Shown here: positions 19,794-28,984 of the stretch, piece after piece
Layout: every line of letters starts with the position of its first letter
How positions within the stretch are numbered: the first letter of the stretch is position 1
Assembly: GCF_001667925.1 (NCBI RefSeq)
Contig: NZ_LZJR01000009.1
Location: forward strand, 1-37,989
Length of the DNA: 37,989 nt
From: Mycobacterium sp. E2479
GTDB taxonomy: Bacteria; Actinomycetota; Actinomycetes; Mycobacteriales; Mycobacteriaceae
Direction: 5' to 3'
Translations under genes and position numbers: made by a program
The notes under the pieces: model-generated
The model's input: the letters and a program-made list of their open reading frames with translations, nothing else
Told to the model about the DNA's origin: nothing
The model's database searches: none

Positions 19794-19803
19794 GCCCAGG
19801 ACT

Positions 19804-21135
19804 TTAGATGCGCTTGGACTCGTCGGCGAGCACGCTGCGCAGGATGGCTTCGATGGTATCGAATTCGGCCTGGCCGCTGATGAGCGGCGGCGCCAGCTGG
19901 ATGACCGAATCGCCCCGGTCGTCGGTGCGGCAGTACAACCCGGCCTCGAACAACGCCGCACCGACTCGGGTGAGCAGCGGCCCGCGTTCGTCGTCGGTGA
20001 ACGTCTGCTTGGTCGCCTTGTCCTTGACGAGTTCGATGCCGTAAAAGAAACCCTCGCCGCGCACGTCGCCGACGATGGGCAGGTCGTAGAGCTTATCCAG
20101 GGTGGCGCGCAACGCGGGCGCGTTGGTTCGGACGTGGTGGTTGAGGCTCTCACGCTCGAAGATGTCGAGGTTCGCCAACCCGACGGCCGCCGAAACCGGG
20201 TGGCCGCCAAAGGTATACCCGTGTGGGAACGTGGTGGCGCCGTCATTGAACGGTTCGAACAATCTCTCGCTGGCGATCATGGCGCCGATCGGCGAGTAAC
20301 CCGACGTCATACCCTTGGCGCAGGTGATCATGTCGGGCACGTAGCCGAAGTCGTCGCAGGCGAACATCGACCCGATCCGGCCGAACGCGCAGATCACCTC
20401 GTCGGAGACCAGCAGCACGTCGTAGGAGTCGCAGATCTGGCGCACCCGCTCGAAATAGCCTGGGGGAGGAGGGATGCTGCCACCTGCGTTCTGCACCGGC
20501 TCCAGAAACACCGCGGCAACGGTGTCGGGGCCCTCGAACTCGATGGCCTCGGCGATCCGGTCCGCGGCCCACTGCCCGAAGGCCTTCGGGTCGGTGCCGA
20601 AGGGCTCGGGCGCACGGTAGAAGTTGGTGTTGGGCACTCGGAATCCGCCGGGCGTCACCGGCTCGAACGGCGCCTTGAAACGGGGCAGCCCGGTGATCGC
20701 CAGGGCGCCCTGGGTGGTGCCGTGGTAGGCGATCGCGCGCGAAATCACCTTGTGCTTACCGGGTTTGCCGGTGAGCTTGAAATATTGCTTAGCCAGTTTC
20801 CACGCGGTTTCGACGGCCTCGGTGCCGCCGGTGGTGAAGAAGACCCGGTTCAGATCGCCGGGCGCGTAGCCGGCGAGGCGTTCGGCGAGCTCGATCGCGG
20901 GGGGAGTCGCGTAGCCCCAGAGCGGAAAGAACGCCAGCGTGCCTGCCTGCCGGGCGGCGACATCGGCGAGTTCGGTGCGGCCGTGCCCGACCTGCACGGT
21001 GAAAAGTCCGGACAGGCCGTCGAGGTAGCTGTTGCCGCGGTCGTCGAAGATGGTGACACCCTCGCCGCGGGTGATGATCGGCGGCGTGATGTTCGGGCCG
21101 TGCCGGGCGAAGTGCAGCCAGAGGTGATCTGTCAT
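19804..21135 (-). CDS. Class III (omega) aminotransferase, PLP-dependent (Rv3329-like)
   Basis: A 443-residue fold-type I aminotransferase: the T-G-G-T-E-A phosphate-cup motif at about 102-107, Y-H-G-T near 137-140, PLP-ring Asp245 in S-D-E-V-I-C-A-F-G-R, Schiff-base Lys274 in C-A-K-G-M-T-S-G-Y, and F-P-H-G-Y-T-F-G-G-H-P. It resembles omega-amino acid:pyruvate and polyamine-type transaminases; the amine donor cannot be read from sequence. It is divergent from sigJ across a tandem repeat and followed by the propeller gene. The ATG at 21135 has no ribosome binding site; TAGGCT ends 9 nt upstream, giving a leader of at most a few bases. Confidence 0.92.
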   Translation of the reverse strand: MTDHLWLHFARHGPNITPPIITRGEGVTIFDDRGNSYLDGLSGLFTVQVGHGRTELADVAARQAGTLAFFPLWGYATPPAIELAERLAGYAPGDLNRVFFTTGGTEAVETAWKLAKQYFKLTGKPGKHKVISRAIAYHGTTQGALAITGLPRFKAPFEPVTPGGFRVPNTNFYRAPEPFGTDPKAFGQWAADRIAEAIEFEGPDTVAAVFLEPVQNAGGSIPPPPGYFERVRQICDSYDVLLVSDEVICAFGRIGSMFACDDFGYVPDMITCAKGMTSGYSPIGAMIASERLFEPFNDGATTFPHGYTFGGHPVSAAVGLANLDIFERESLNHHVRTNAPALRATLDKLYDLPIVGDVRGEGFFYGIELVKDKATKQTFTDDERGPLLTRVGAALFEAGLYCRTDDRGDSVIQLAPPLISGQAEFDTIEAILRSVLADESKRI

Positions 21136-21144
21136 CTCGTGTGG

Positions 21145-21150
21145 AGCCTA
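21145..21150 (-). promoter_or_regulatory. Putative -10 (TAGGCT) of the aminotransferase operon
   Basis: Minus-strand TAGGCT ends 9 nt before the aminotransferase ATG. It lies in the left arm of the inverted repeat, and its -35 zone would fall inside the 56-bp repeat. Confidence 0.5.
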
Positions 21151-21262
21151 GCGCTCGGTTCGATGGCGCGGCTCCTTCCTCGCGCCCTTCGGCGCTCGGC
21201 GTCGCCGCGCTCGGTTCGATGGCGCGGCTCCTTCCTCGCGCCCTTCGGCGCTCGGCGTCGCC
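21151..21262. repeat. 56-bp tandem repeat, two exact copies (VNTR candidate)
   Basis: Units 21151-21206 and 21207-21262 are identical; a diverged third start (GCGCTAGGCTCGACGAC) follows. The unit begins GCGCTCGGTTCGATGG and ends CGGCGTCGCC. It fills nearly all of the region between two divergent genes, where copy number would set promoter spacing. Confidence 0.95.
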
Positions 21263-21266
21263 GCGC

Positions 21267-21272
21267 TAGGCT
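21267..21272 (+). promoter_or_regulatory. Putative -10 (TAGGCT) of sigJ, leaderless
   Basis: TAGGCT is followed by exactly 7 nt and then the sigJ ATG, so the mRNA would start at the start codon. It sits in the diverged third repeat start, where TCGGTT of the full units has become TAGGCT. Confidence 0.55.
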
Positions 21273-21279
21273 CGACGAC

Positions 21280-22191
21280 ATGACCTCAGCGCAGCAGGTC
21301 AGCGAGTTTGAGTCGCTACGGCCCCATCTCATGTCGGTTGCCTACCGGCTCACGGGCACGGTGGCCGATGCCGAGGACATCGTTCAGGACGCCTGGCTGC
21401 GCTGGCATCGGCAGGATCCCGAAAAGGGAACACAGATCACCGACCTACGGGCCTGGCTGACCACGGTGGTGAGCAGGCTGGGCCTGGACAGGTTGCGTTC
21501 GGCCGCGCATCGGCGCGAGACCTACACCGGCAACTGGCTGCCCGAGCCGGTCGTCACCGGATTCGACGCGGCCGATCCGCTGTCCGCGGTGGTGGCCGGC
21601 GAGGACGCACGGTTCGCGGCGATGGTGGTGCTCGAGCGGCTGTCACCCGATCAGCGGGTCGCCTTCGTATTGCACGACGGGTTCTCCGTGCCGTTCGCGG
21701 AGGTGGCGCAGGTGCTGGGAACCAATGAGGCCGCCGCACGGCAGCTGGCGTCGCGGGCCCGGAAGGCCGTCGCGGCCGAGCCTCCACCCAAACCCGATCC
21801 GGCGCACAACGAGGTGGTCGGGAAGTTACTGGCCGCCATGGCATCCGGCGATCTGGAAGCCGTGGTGGCGTTGCTGCATCCCGACGTGATCCTGACCGGT
21901 GATGCGAATGGCAAGGCGCCCACGGCAATCAACGTCATCCACGGCGCGGAGAAAGTGGCCAGGTTCTTCTTCGGCCTGGCCCAGCGCTACGGCCCGGCGA
22001 TGTTCACCTCGTATCAGCTGGGGCTGGTCAACGGCGAGCTGGGTGGTTACACGCCCGGCTGTCCCGCCAGTGACGGGTATCGCGAGATGATGCCGCGGAT
22101 CATGGCGGCGACGGTGCGCGACGGAAAGGTTTGCGCCTTATGGGATGTCGCCAACCCTGACAAATTCACCGGCTCCCCGCTGCGAAGCTGA
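21280..22191 (+). CDS. sigJ: ECF sigma factor SigJ (ECF41 group) with fused SnoaL-like domain
   Basis: A 303-residue protein. Sigma region 2 spans about 10-75 (L-M-S-V-A-Y-R-L-T-G-T-V-A-D-A-E-D-I-V-Q-D-A-W-L-R-W) and region 4 about 110-165 (L-S-P-D-Q-R-V-A-F-V-L-H-D, then F-A-E-V-A-Q-V-L-G-T). A SnoaL-like domain (about 175-295) replaces an anti-sigma factor and ends in N-P-D-K-F, the ECF41 hallmark. SigJ has been linked to peroxide resistance in M. tuberculosis. ECF41 factors usually sit near carboxymuconolactone-decarboxylase-type genes. One lies 2.5 kb away, with a matching promoter. The start is leaderless ATG 21280. The last 54 bp overlap the convergent esterase gene. Confidence 0.95.
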   Translation: MTSAQQVSEFESLRPHLMSVAYRLTGTVADAEDIVQDAWLRWHRQDPEKGTQITDLRAWLTTVVSRLGLDRLRSAAHRRETYTGNWLPEPVVTGFDAADPLSAVVAGEDARFAAMVVLERLSPDQRVAFVLHDGFSVPFAEVAQVLGTNEAAARQLASRARKAVAAEPPPKPDPAHNEVVGKLLAAMASGDLEAVVALLHPDVILTGDANGKAPTAINVIHGAEKVARFFFGLAQRYGPAMFTSYQLGLVNGELGGYTPGCPASDGYREMMPRIMAATVRDGKVCALWDVANPDKFTGSPLRS

Positions 22192-23238
22192 CCCGGCATT
22201 CGCGGCGAGCCCGAGCCGCAGCGCCCCGGCCGCCTCGCTCGCGGCCTCGGCGAAACGGCCTCCGAGGCCGACGAAGTTGAGGTATCCGTGCGGCAGGTCC
22301 GCCTGGCGGGTCTGTGCCACCGGGATTGCGGCGGCGCGCAATTTGTCCGCATACGCGTCCCCGTCATCGCGCACCGGGTCGAAACCCGCGCTGGCGACGT
22401 AGGCGGGCGGCACGCCGGTGACATCCCCGTGCTGCGGTGACAGGCGCGGGTCTGCCGGATCGGTTCCGGCGGGGATGTAGTTGGCCATCACCCAATCGAT
22501 GTTGCGGGCGGTGAAGGTCGACCCTTCGGCGAACAGGTCGCGCGACGGCCGGCGCGTGCTGAGGTCGGTCACGGGATACATCAGCAGCTGAAACACCGGT
22601 ACCCCGCCGCCGCACCGCACGGCTTGCTGCGCGGTCACGGCGGCGAGATTGCCGCCGGCGCTGTCGCCTCCTACGCCGATGCGGTCAGGATCCGCACCCA
22701 GCTCGGCGGCGTGGCCGTGGGCGTATTCGAACGCGGCGAGCGCATCGTTTGCCGCGGTGGGGAATTGGTGCTCGGGGGCGCGCCGGTATTCGACCGACAG
22801 CACCCGCACACCGGCGTGACCGGCCAGGTAGCGGGCGACCGGGTCGTGGCTGAACCGCGATCCCACCGAGAAGCCGCCACCGTGGAAATACACCAGCAGG
22901 CCCGACGGCGCGGGCACGTGCTCGGGGCTGTAGAGGGTGGCGGCAATGGCTGCGGACTCGGCCGCAATGGTGATCTCTCGGGTGGCGATGGGCACCGATG
23001 ATCGGTAGCCGATCAGGTTGGGCAGCTCGTCGTATCGTGCCCGGGCCTGCAGGACGGGACCGTCGAAAACGTCGGAGCCGGAGCGGTTCTTGAGCCGGAT
23101 GACCAGTTGCGCGTCGAGCGTCATTTCCTGGCCGTCGATGCGCAGCGGCGGACCTGCCAGCATCCGGCGGAGGGGGCCGGGCGCGGCGAACACCGTGCGG
23201 ACCACCGCCGCCTTCGCGCGAATACTCAACGTAGACAT
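22138..23238 (-). CDS. HSL-family esterase/lipase (LipH/NlhH type)
   Basis: A 366-residue alpha/beta hydrolase of the hormone-sensitive-lipase family: oxyanion motif H119-G-G-G122, nucleophile Ser193 in G-D-S-A-G-G, acid Asp287 in G-F-D-P-V-R-D-D-G, and His317 in P-H-G-Y. The N-terminal ~80 residues form the cap. Such enzymes cleave short acyl esters; the natural substrate is unknown. The start is ATG 23238, with GAGGG 7-8 nt upstream; longer frames are antisense. It lies 11 bp after the methyltransferase stop, last in the CMD-AraC-methyltransferase operon. The final 17 codons lie antisense to the 3' end of sigJ and do not look conserved, so the C-terminus was probably extended by loss of an earlier stop. 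Confidence 0.9.
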   Translation of the reverse strand: MSTLSIRAKAAVVRTVFAAPGPLRRMLAGPPLRIDGQEMTLDAQLVIRLKNRSGSDVFDGPVLQARARYDELPNLIGYRSSVPIATREITIAAESAAIAATLYSPEHVPAPSGLLVYFHGGGFSVGSRFSHDPVARYLAGHAGVRVLSVEYRRAPEHQFPTAANDALAAFEYAHGHAAELGADPDRIGVGGDSAGGNLAAVTAQQAVRCGGGVPVFQLLMYPVTDLSTRRPSRDLFAEGSTFTARNIDWVMANYIPAGTDPADPRLSPQHGDVTGVPPAYVASAGFDPVRDDGDAYADKLRAAAIPVAQTRQADLPHGYLNFVGLGGRFAEAASEAAGALRLGLAANAGSASQRGAGEFVRVGDIP

Positions 23239-23249
23239 CAGCTTTCCCT

Positions 23250-23837
23250 CTAATCCGCGACTTGGTTCTTGTGCGCGACGAAGCGCATGACGTGCCCGAG
23301 CAGGCTGGACTGCGTGCTGGCGGCCAGCCCATGTCGCGCACATTCGGCGTCGAACTCCGCTGGAACCAGCAGGCGATGCGGGGACCCGTCCAGCCGGTGG
23401 AACAGGCCGGCCAGCGGGGTGCGAACCAGGTCGTAGCCGACGAAGGTGCCACCCGGCCGCAACACCCGCGCCACCTCGGCGACCGTGCGCTCCCAGTCGA
23501 TGATGTGATGCAGCATCAGGCAGCTGACCACGGCATCGAAGGACTCGTCGGTGAACGGCATCGCGGTGGCATCAGCGGTTATCGCGCACGCGTGGGGGAA
23601 GGCGCTCAGTGCAGTGGCGGCCGCTTGCGTCATGTGTGGATCGATATCTATTGCGGTCCAGGCAAGTTCGGCATTGCTTGAGAGCACTTGCCGGGCGACG
23701 GATCCGCTGCCCGCACCGATTTCCAGAACGTCGCGGCCCAGTCGTTGGGCTTGAAGCGCGCGGGCGACAGTTGCGGACGACGAGCGCCACAGGGCGCCGC
23801 AGCAAAAGGCCCGTTCGGACCGTGACATCACAGGCAT
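23250..23837 (-). CDS. Class I SAM-dependent methyltransferase (type 11)
   Basis: A 195-residue methyltransferase: motif I V-L-E-I-G-A-G-S-G-S-V at about 37-47, the acidic I-D-I-D-P-H-M at about 63-69, motif II F-D-A-V-V-S-C-L-M-L-H-H at about 99-110, and V-L-R-P-G-G-T-F at about 124-131. Substrate is unknown; the subgroup typically acts on small hydrophobic molecules. Third gene of the CMD operon, 52 bp after the AraC gene and 11 bp before the esterase. It starts at ATG 23837; a second in-frame ATG lies three codons later. Confidence 0.88.
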   Translation of the reverse strand: MPVMSRSERAFCCGALWRSSSATVARALQAQRLGRDVLEIGAGSGSVARQVLSSNAELAWTAIDIDPHMTQAAATALSAFPHACAITADATAMPFTDESFDAVVSCLMLHHIIDWERTVAEVARVLRPGGTFVGYDLVRTPLAGLFHRLDGSPHRLLVPAEFDAECARHGLAASTQSSLLGHVMRFVAHKNQVAD

Positions 23838-23889
23838 GCCTCAAGCTTGCGGCAGTTTCCCGGCCGAGCGCTTGTATGGATCCGTCAGA

Positions 23890-24636
23890 TCACGGCCTTT
23901 TGACGGCTTCGGCGAGTTCGCTCGGAGTGGCCCCGGTCATCTCCCAGCACACCCGGTTGGCGTGTGACCCGTCGGCGAACCCGGCCAGGTGAGCGGCGTC
24001 GGTGACGGAGCGACCGTCGAGCAGATAGCCGATGGCGGCGACCAGCCGCTGCCAGCGGATGGCGGCCGAGAGCGAGACGCCGGTCTGCTGTTTGCACAGT
24101 CGTCCGAGGTAGTCGGGGGACAGCGCGACGGCCCCGGCGACTGACGCCACGTCGATGCGCTCGGGTACGCGGCTCGCGACGACTTCGATCGCCTGCCGTA
24201 GCTGCGGATGAACGGGTCGCGGTCCGTCCTGTGTCCCGCAGAGACTGGCGACGAGGAAGCCGGCCGCGGCGTCCGGGCCGTCTTCGGCCAGCACCGCGGC
24301 GGTGGCCTCGGCCAGGTGCGCCCCGTCATCGGGTATCCAGATACCTCGAACTCGATCGTGGTTGCGCGCCAACGCGTTCAGCGCGCTGCCCTGCGGTGTC
24401 TGCAGTCCGAGGTACAGCGTCAGCGCCTCGGATTCGCGATCGGAGCGCACCGCATGGCGCGCTCCGCTGGCGATCACGACCAGCCGGCACGTGTGGTGCG
24501 CATCGCCGTCGCCGGCCACCGCCAGCGGACCATGCCCGCCGACGGTGATCTGTACCGCGGGGTGGTGGTGCAGCGCGAGGTCGGAGAAGGCCCCGGTGAC
24601 CATCAGCCGGCCCGGTTCCCGCTCCCAGACGCGCAT
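23890..24636 (-). CDS. AraC-family transcriptional regulator
   Basis: A 248-residue regulator. The N-terminal half (about 1-110) is cupin-like, with H-H-H-P-A-V-Q-I-T-V-G-G-H-G near residues 23-36. The C-terminal ~100 residues contain the two helix-turn-helix units of AraC: V-A-S-V-A-G-A-V-A-L-S-P-D-Y-L-G-R-L-C-K, then V-T-D-A-A-H-L-A-G-F-A-D-G-S-H. The second is the better conserved. The effector cannot be inferred. It starts at ATG 24636, 8 bp after the stop of the CMD gene, so it is co-transcribed and may feed back on that operon. Confidence 0.9.
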   Translation of the reverse strand: MRVWEREPGRLMVTGAFSDLALHHHPAVQITVGGHGPLAVAGDGDAHHTCRLVVIASGARHAVRSDRESEALTLYLGLQTPQGSALNALARNHDRVRGIWIPDDGAHLAEATAAVLAEDGPDAAAGFLVASLCGTQDGPRPVHPQLRQAIEVVASRVPERIDVASVAGAVALSPDYLGRLCKQQTGVSLSAAIRWQRLVAAIGYLLDGRSVTDAAHLAGFADGSHANRVCWEMTGATPSELAEAVKRP

Positions 24637-24644
24637 AAGCCACT

Positions 24645-25259
24645 TTAGCGCTGCGCTGCGGTTTCGCCTTTCCGGCTGAGCTCGGTTGCCCAGGGAACGC
24701 GGCAGGCGTCACCGGAATTGAAGCCCTGCTCGGTGATGCCCAGTGCGGTGTTCATCCGCGCCCGCATGTTCTCCACCCCGATCTGATAGGTCAGCTCGAT
24801 CACCCCGGCATCACCGAAGCGGGCGCGCAAATCGGCGACCTGCTCGTCGGTGACGGTGTGCGGATCGGTGGTCATCGCGTCGGCGTAGGCGATGGCGGCG
24901 CGCTCGTCGTCGCTGAATGCCGCTGAGGTGGCGTAGTTGTCGATCTCCTTCAGGCGCTGGATGTCCAGGCCGTCCAGGCGCTGCAGCATGGATCCGAAGT
25001 CGACACACCACGAGCAGCCGACCGTGCGGGCGGTCCAGAACACCGCGAGCTCGCGCACACTGACCGGCAGCGTCTTCGACGCCCGGTCCAGCATGGTCTC
25101 GTGCACGGCGCCGGCGATCATCAGCCCGCGATGGTGCGCGGTGACGGTGAAGGGTTCGGGAACTTGGCCATAGCGCCGCTTGGCGATCCGGTACATGGCC
25201 CGGGACAGCAATCCGGCGCGCTTGGGCGCCACGGGCTCGATGCGGGTTTTCTTTGTCAT
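24645..25259 (-). CDS. Carboxymuconolactone decarboxylase/AhpD-family protein
   Basis: A 204-residue CMD-family protein with the AhpD-like thiol pair Cys82-x2-Cys85 in G-C-S-W-C-V-D-F, and Glu70 upstream. The pattern is E-x11-C-x2-C, but the His that follows in AhpD is missing (Gly89), so proton relay must differ. Family members are alkylhydroperoxidases or related thiol oxidoreductases. It starts at ATG 25259; the longer frame upstream is antisense. First gene of the CMD-AraC-methyltransferase-esterase operon. An ECF41-type promoter motif ends 8 nt before the ATG, so the mRNA may be leaderless or start within the nearby GAGGGG. Confidence 0.9.
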   Translation of the reverse strand: MTKKTRIEPVAPKRAGLLSRAMYRIAKRRYGQVPEPFTVTAHHRGLMIAGAVHETMLDRASKTLPVSVRELAVFWTARTVGCSWCVDFGSMLQRLDGLDIQRLKEIDNYATSAAFSDDERAAIAYADAMTTDPHTVTDEQVADLRARFGDAGVIELTYQIGVENMRARMNTALGITEQGFNSGDACRVPWATELSRKGETAAQR

Positions 25260-25267
25260 ACCCCTCA

Positions 25268-25294
25268 GACGAGGCAGCGTCGCGAAGTGTGACG
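25268..25294 (-). promoter_or_regulatory. ECF41 (SigJ)-type promoter of the CMD operon
   Basis: The minus strand reads CGTCACA, 16 nt, then CGTC. The reported ECF41 target promoter is TGTCACA-N16-CGTC, so only the first base differs. The -10 ends 8 nt before the CMD ATG, an ideal distance for a leaderless transcript. The only ECF41 gene in the window, sigJ, lies just beyond this operon. Confidence 0.65.
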
Positions 25295-25320
25295 GGCCTC
25301 GCGAACAAGTTGTGAATTTC

Positions 25321-25346
25321 AAAAGCGCTAGCAGATCTGCTAGCGC
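25321..25346 (-). terminator. Probable intrinsic terminator of the sdh operon (22-bp palindrome plus TTTT)
   Basis: 25325-25346 is a perfect 22-bp palindrome (GCGCTAGCAG, then AT at the centre region, then its complement), and on the minus strand TTTT follows immediately. It lies 80 bp after the sdhB stop. As RNA it forms a stem of 8-9 bp with a 4-6 nt loop plus U4. Because it also lies 66 bp before the CMD start codon, an operator role is a possible alternative. Confidence 0.6.
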
Positions 25347-25426
25347 ATTCGAGAAAGGCCTAATGCTTGCGGACAGCGGCTCCCGTGACGGATGTGACGT
25401 AGCAGGGCAGCCGACCGAACAAGTGG

Positions 25427-26238
25427 CTAGCGAGAGAACATGATCGCGCGCTTGACCTCTTGGATCGCCTTGGTGATCTCGATGCCGCGCGGGCATGCCT
25501 CTGTGCAGTTGAACGTGGTGCGACACCGCCAGACGCCGTCGACCTCGTTGAGAATGTCCAGGCGCTCGGCGGCTGCCTCGTCGCGGCTGTCGAAGATGAA
25601 ACGATGCGCGTTGACGATCGCCGCCGGGCCGTAGTAACTGCCCTCATGCCAGAAGATCGGGCAACTGGTGGTGCACGCCGCGCACAGGATGCACTTGGTG
25701 GTGTCGTCGTAGCGGGCCCGGTCGATCGGGCTCTGAATGCGTTCGCGGGTCGGCGGGTTGCCGGTCGTGACCAGGTACGGCTTTACCGCCCGGTAGGCGT
25801 CGAAGAACGGTTCCATGTCGACCACCAGGTCCTTCTCCACCGGCAGCCCACGGATCGGCTCGACCGTGATGGTCAGCGCCTTGCCCGGCTTTTTAGGCAG
25901 CAGGTCGCGCATGAGCACCTTGCAGGCCAGCCGGTTGACGCCATTGATGCGCATGGCGTCCGAGCCGCACACTCCGTGTGCGCACGAGCGCCGGAAGGTC
26001 AGCGTCCCGTCCAGGTAGCTCTTGATGTAGATCAGTAGGTTGAGCATCCGGTCGCTGGGCAGGCAAGGCACCCGAAAGCTCTGCCAGCCACCGGTTTCCG
26101 CAAAGGCGTCGGGTTGGTCGGGGTTGAACCGCGCGATCTTGACGGTCACCATCACCGCCCCGTCGGGAATCGCCGGCAGCGGCGGCTGCAGGCTGGTGTC
26201 GACCTCGGCTTCCTCTTCGGTTCCGACGCTCTCGGCCA

Positions 26239-26239
<1 letters not shown>
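25427..26239 (-). CDS. sdhB: Succinate dehydrogenase iron-sulfur subunit SdhB
   Basis: The electron-transfer subunit of complex II carries electrons from FAD to quinone. At 270 residues it has the plant-type ferredoxin [2Fe-2S] motif C-A-H-G-V-C-G-S-D with the later L-A-C-K (about 85-107), then the two C-terminal cluster motifs C-I-L-C-A-A-C-T-T-S-C-P (about 184-195) and C-R-T-T-F-N-C-T-E-A-C-P (about 239-250). The acidic N-terminus (about 1-25) is typical of mycobacterial SdhB. The ATG overlaps the sdhA stop by one base (TGATG), so the subunits are translationally coupled. Last gene of sdhCDAB. Confidence 0.96.
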
Positions 26240-28011
<1,772 letters not shown>

Positions 28012-28014
28012 AGG

Positions 28015-28497
28015 TCAGCCTCCGATATTCGGGTCGAACGTCATCAGCACGTAGGTGCCCAGCACCAACGTGAAGCCCATGGACAACAGCAGCAGGCTGT
28101 TGAGCCAGAACCGGGTGCTGTCCTTGCGGCTGTAGTCGTCGATGATGGTGCGCAGGCCGTTGCCGCCGTGCAGTTGCGCCAGCCACAGCAGCGCCAAGTC
28201 CCAGAACTGCCAGAACGGCGACGCCCAGCGCTGTGCCACGTAATTGAAGTCGATGCGGTAAACGCCGTCATCCCACATCAGCATGATGAACAGGTGGCCG
28301 ATCGCCAGCACGAACAGCGCGATCCCGGAGAACCGCATGAACAGCCAGGCGAACTTCTCGAAATTGGGGATGCCGGCCCGGCGCCGCGGCGAACGCGGGT
28401 TGTCCAGGCTGGCGGGGCGGTCGTAAAGGCGCTGTTTGACCGGGGCGAGGTCGCCCCTGCGGGATTGGCTGCCCGCTTGAAGGTCCCGAGTGCTCAT
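28015..28497 (-). CDS. sdhD: Succinate dehydrogenase membrane anchor subunit SdhD
   Basis: A 160-residue hydrophobic anchor: a basic, disordered N-terminus (about 1-45), then three membrane helices near residues 52-73, 95-112 and 130-152. It helps bind heme b and quinone together with SdhC; the His in A-I-G-H-L-F-I-M and that in Q-L-H-G-G-N-G are candidate heme ligands. The start is ATG 28497, overlapping the sdhC stop (ATGA, 28494-28497). Confidence 0.92.
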   Translation of the reverse strand: MSTRDLQAGSQSRRGDLAPVKQRLYDRPASLDNPRSPRRRAGIPNFEKFAWLFMRFSGIALFVLAIGHLFIMLMWDDGVYRIDFNYVAQRWASPFWQFWDLALLWLAQLHGGNGLRTIIDDYSRKDSTRFWLNSLLLLSMGFTLVLGTYVLMTFDPNIGG

Positions 28498-28931
28498 CGG
28501 AAGTGCTCCACCATATGGATGACCGTCACCACGCCGGCCGGCACCATGAGCAGCAGAAATACGATGCCGACGATCCAGAACATCAGGCGCTGGTGGCGCG
28601 GGCCTTCTGACCAGAAGTCGATCAGGATCACCCGGATCCCGTTCAGCCCATGGAAGAGCACCGCGGCGACCAGGCCGTATTCCATCAGGCCGACGATGGG
28701 CATCTGATAGTCGTGGATCACGGCGTTGTAGGTCTGTGGGCTCACCCGCAGCATCGCGGCGTCCAAAACGTGGACGAACAGGAAAAAGAAGATCGTTGCG
28801 CCGCTGATCCGGTGCAGCACCCACGACCACATGCCCGGGTCGCCCCGGTACAGCGTCCGTGGTGGCCTGCGTTTGCGCGAGGGAGCCGATCCCGGTGCCG
28901 CCTGATCCGCGGTTGTCGGTTGCGTAGTCAC
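28494..28931 (-). CDS. sdhC: Succinate dehydrogenase cytochrome b556 subunit SdhC
   Basis: A 145-residue anchor subunit with three membrane helices (about 42-60, 80-103, 115-138). The S-H-R-I-S-G-type signature of the family is W-V-L-H-R-I-S-G-A-T at about 37-46, and the heme-ligand His candidate is in V-L-F-H-G-L-N-G. From memory, the M. tuberculosis annotation starts later, at M-W-S-W; homologues support the longer form with T-L-Y-R-G-D-P-G-M-W-S-W. The start is placed at GTG 28931, which has GAGG 6 nt upstream. GTG 28943 would add four residues. First gene of sdhCDAB; divergent from cdd. Confidence 0.92.
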   Translation of the reverse strand: MTTQPTTADQAAPGSAPSRKRRPPRTLYRGDPGMWSWVLHRISGATIFFFLFVHVLDAAMLRVSPQTYNAVIHDYQMPIVGLMEYGLVAAVLFHGLNGIRVILIDFWSEGPRHQRLMFWIVGIVFLLLMVPAGVVTVIHMVEHFR

Positions 28932-28984
28932 CCCAGTCCTCACCGCCTTCTTCCGACTCCAACGTCAGTCACGCCGGGCACTTG

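Larger units (their letters stand above)
21144..21273. repeat. 11-bp inverted repeats (GAGCCTAGCGC / GCGCTAGGCTC) flanking the tandem array
   Basis: GAGCCTAGCGC at 21144-21154 and its exact complement at 21263-21273 bracket the 56-bp units; the inner GCGC of each arm is also the first four bases of a unit. Removing both units would leave the perfect 18-bp palindrome GAGCCTAGCGCTAGGCTC. Each arm supplies TAGGCT on the strand facing its gene. Confidence 0.85.

Noticed and set aside
21151..21262. CRISPR array
   Set aside because: Two adjacent identical units with no spacers; this is a tandem repeat.
19417..21279. Large plus-strand frame joined to sigJ (924 codons)
   Set aside because: The upstream part is antisense to the propeller and aminotransferase genes and crosses the tandem repeat; sigJ starts at 21280.
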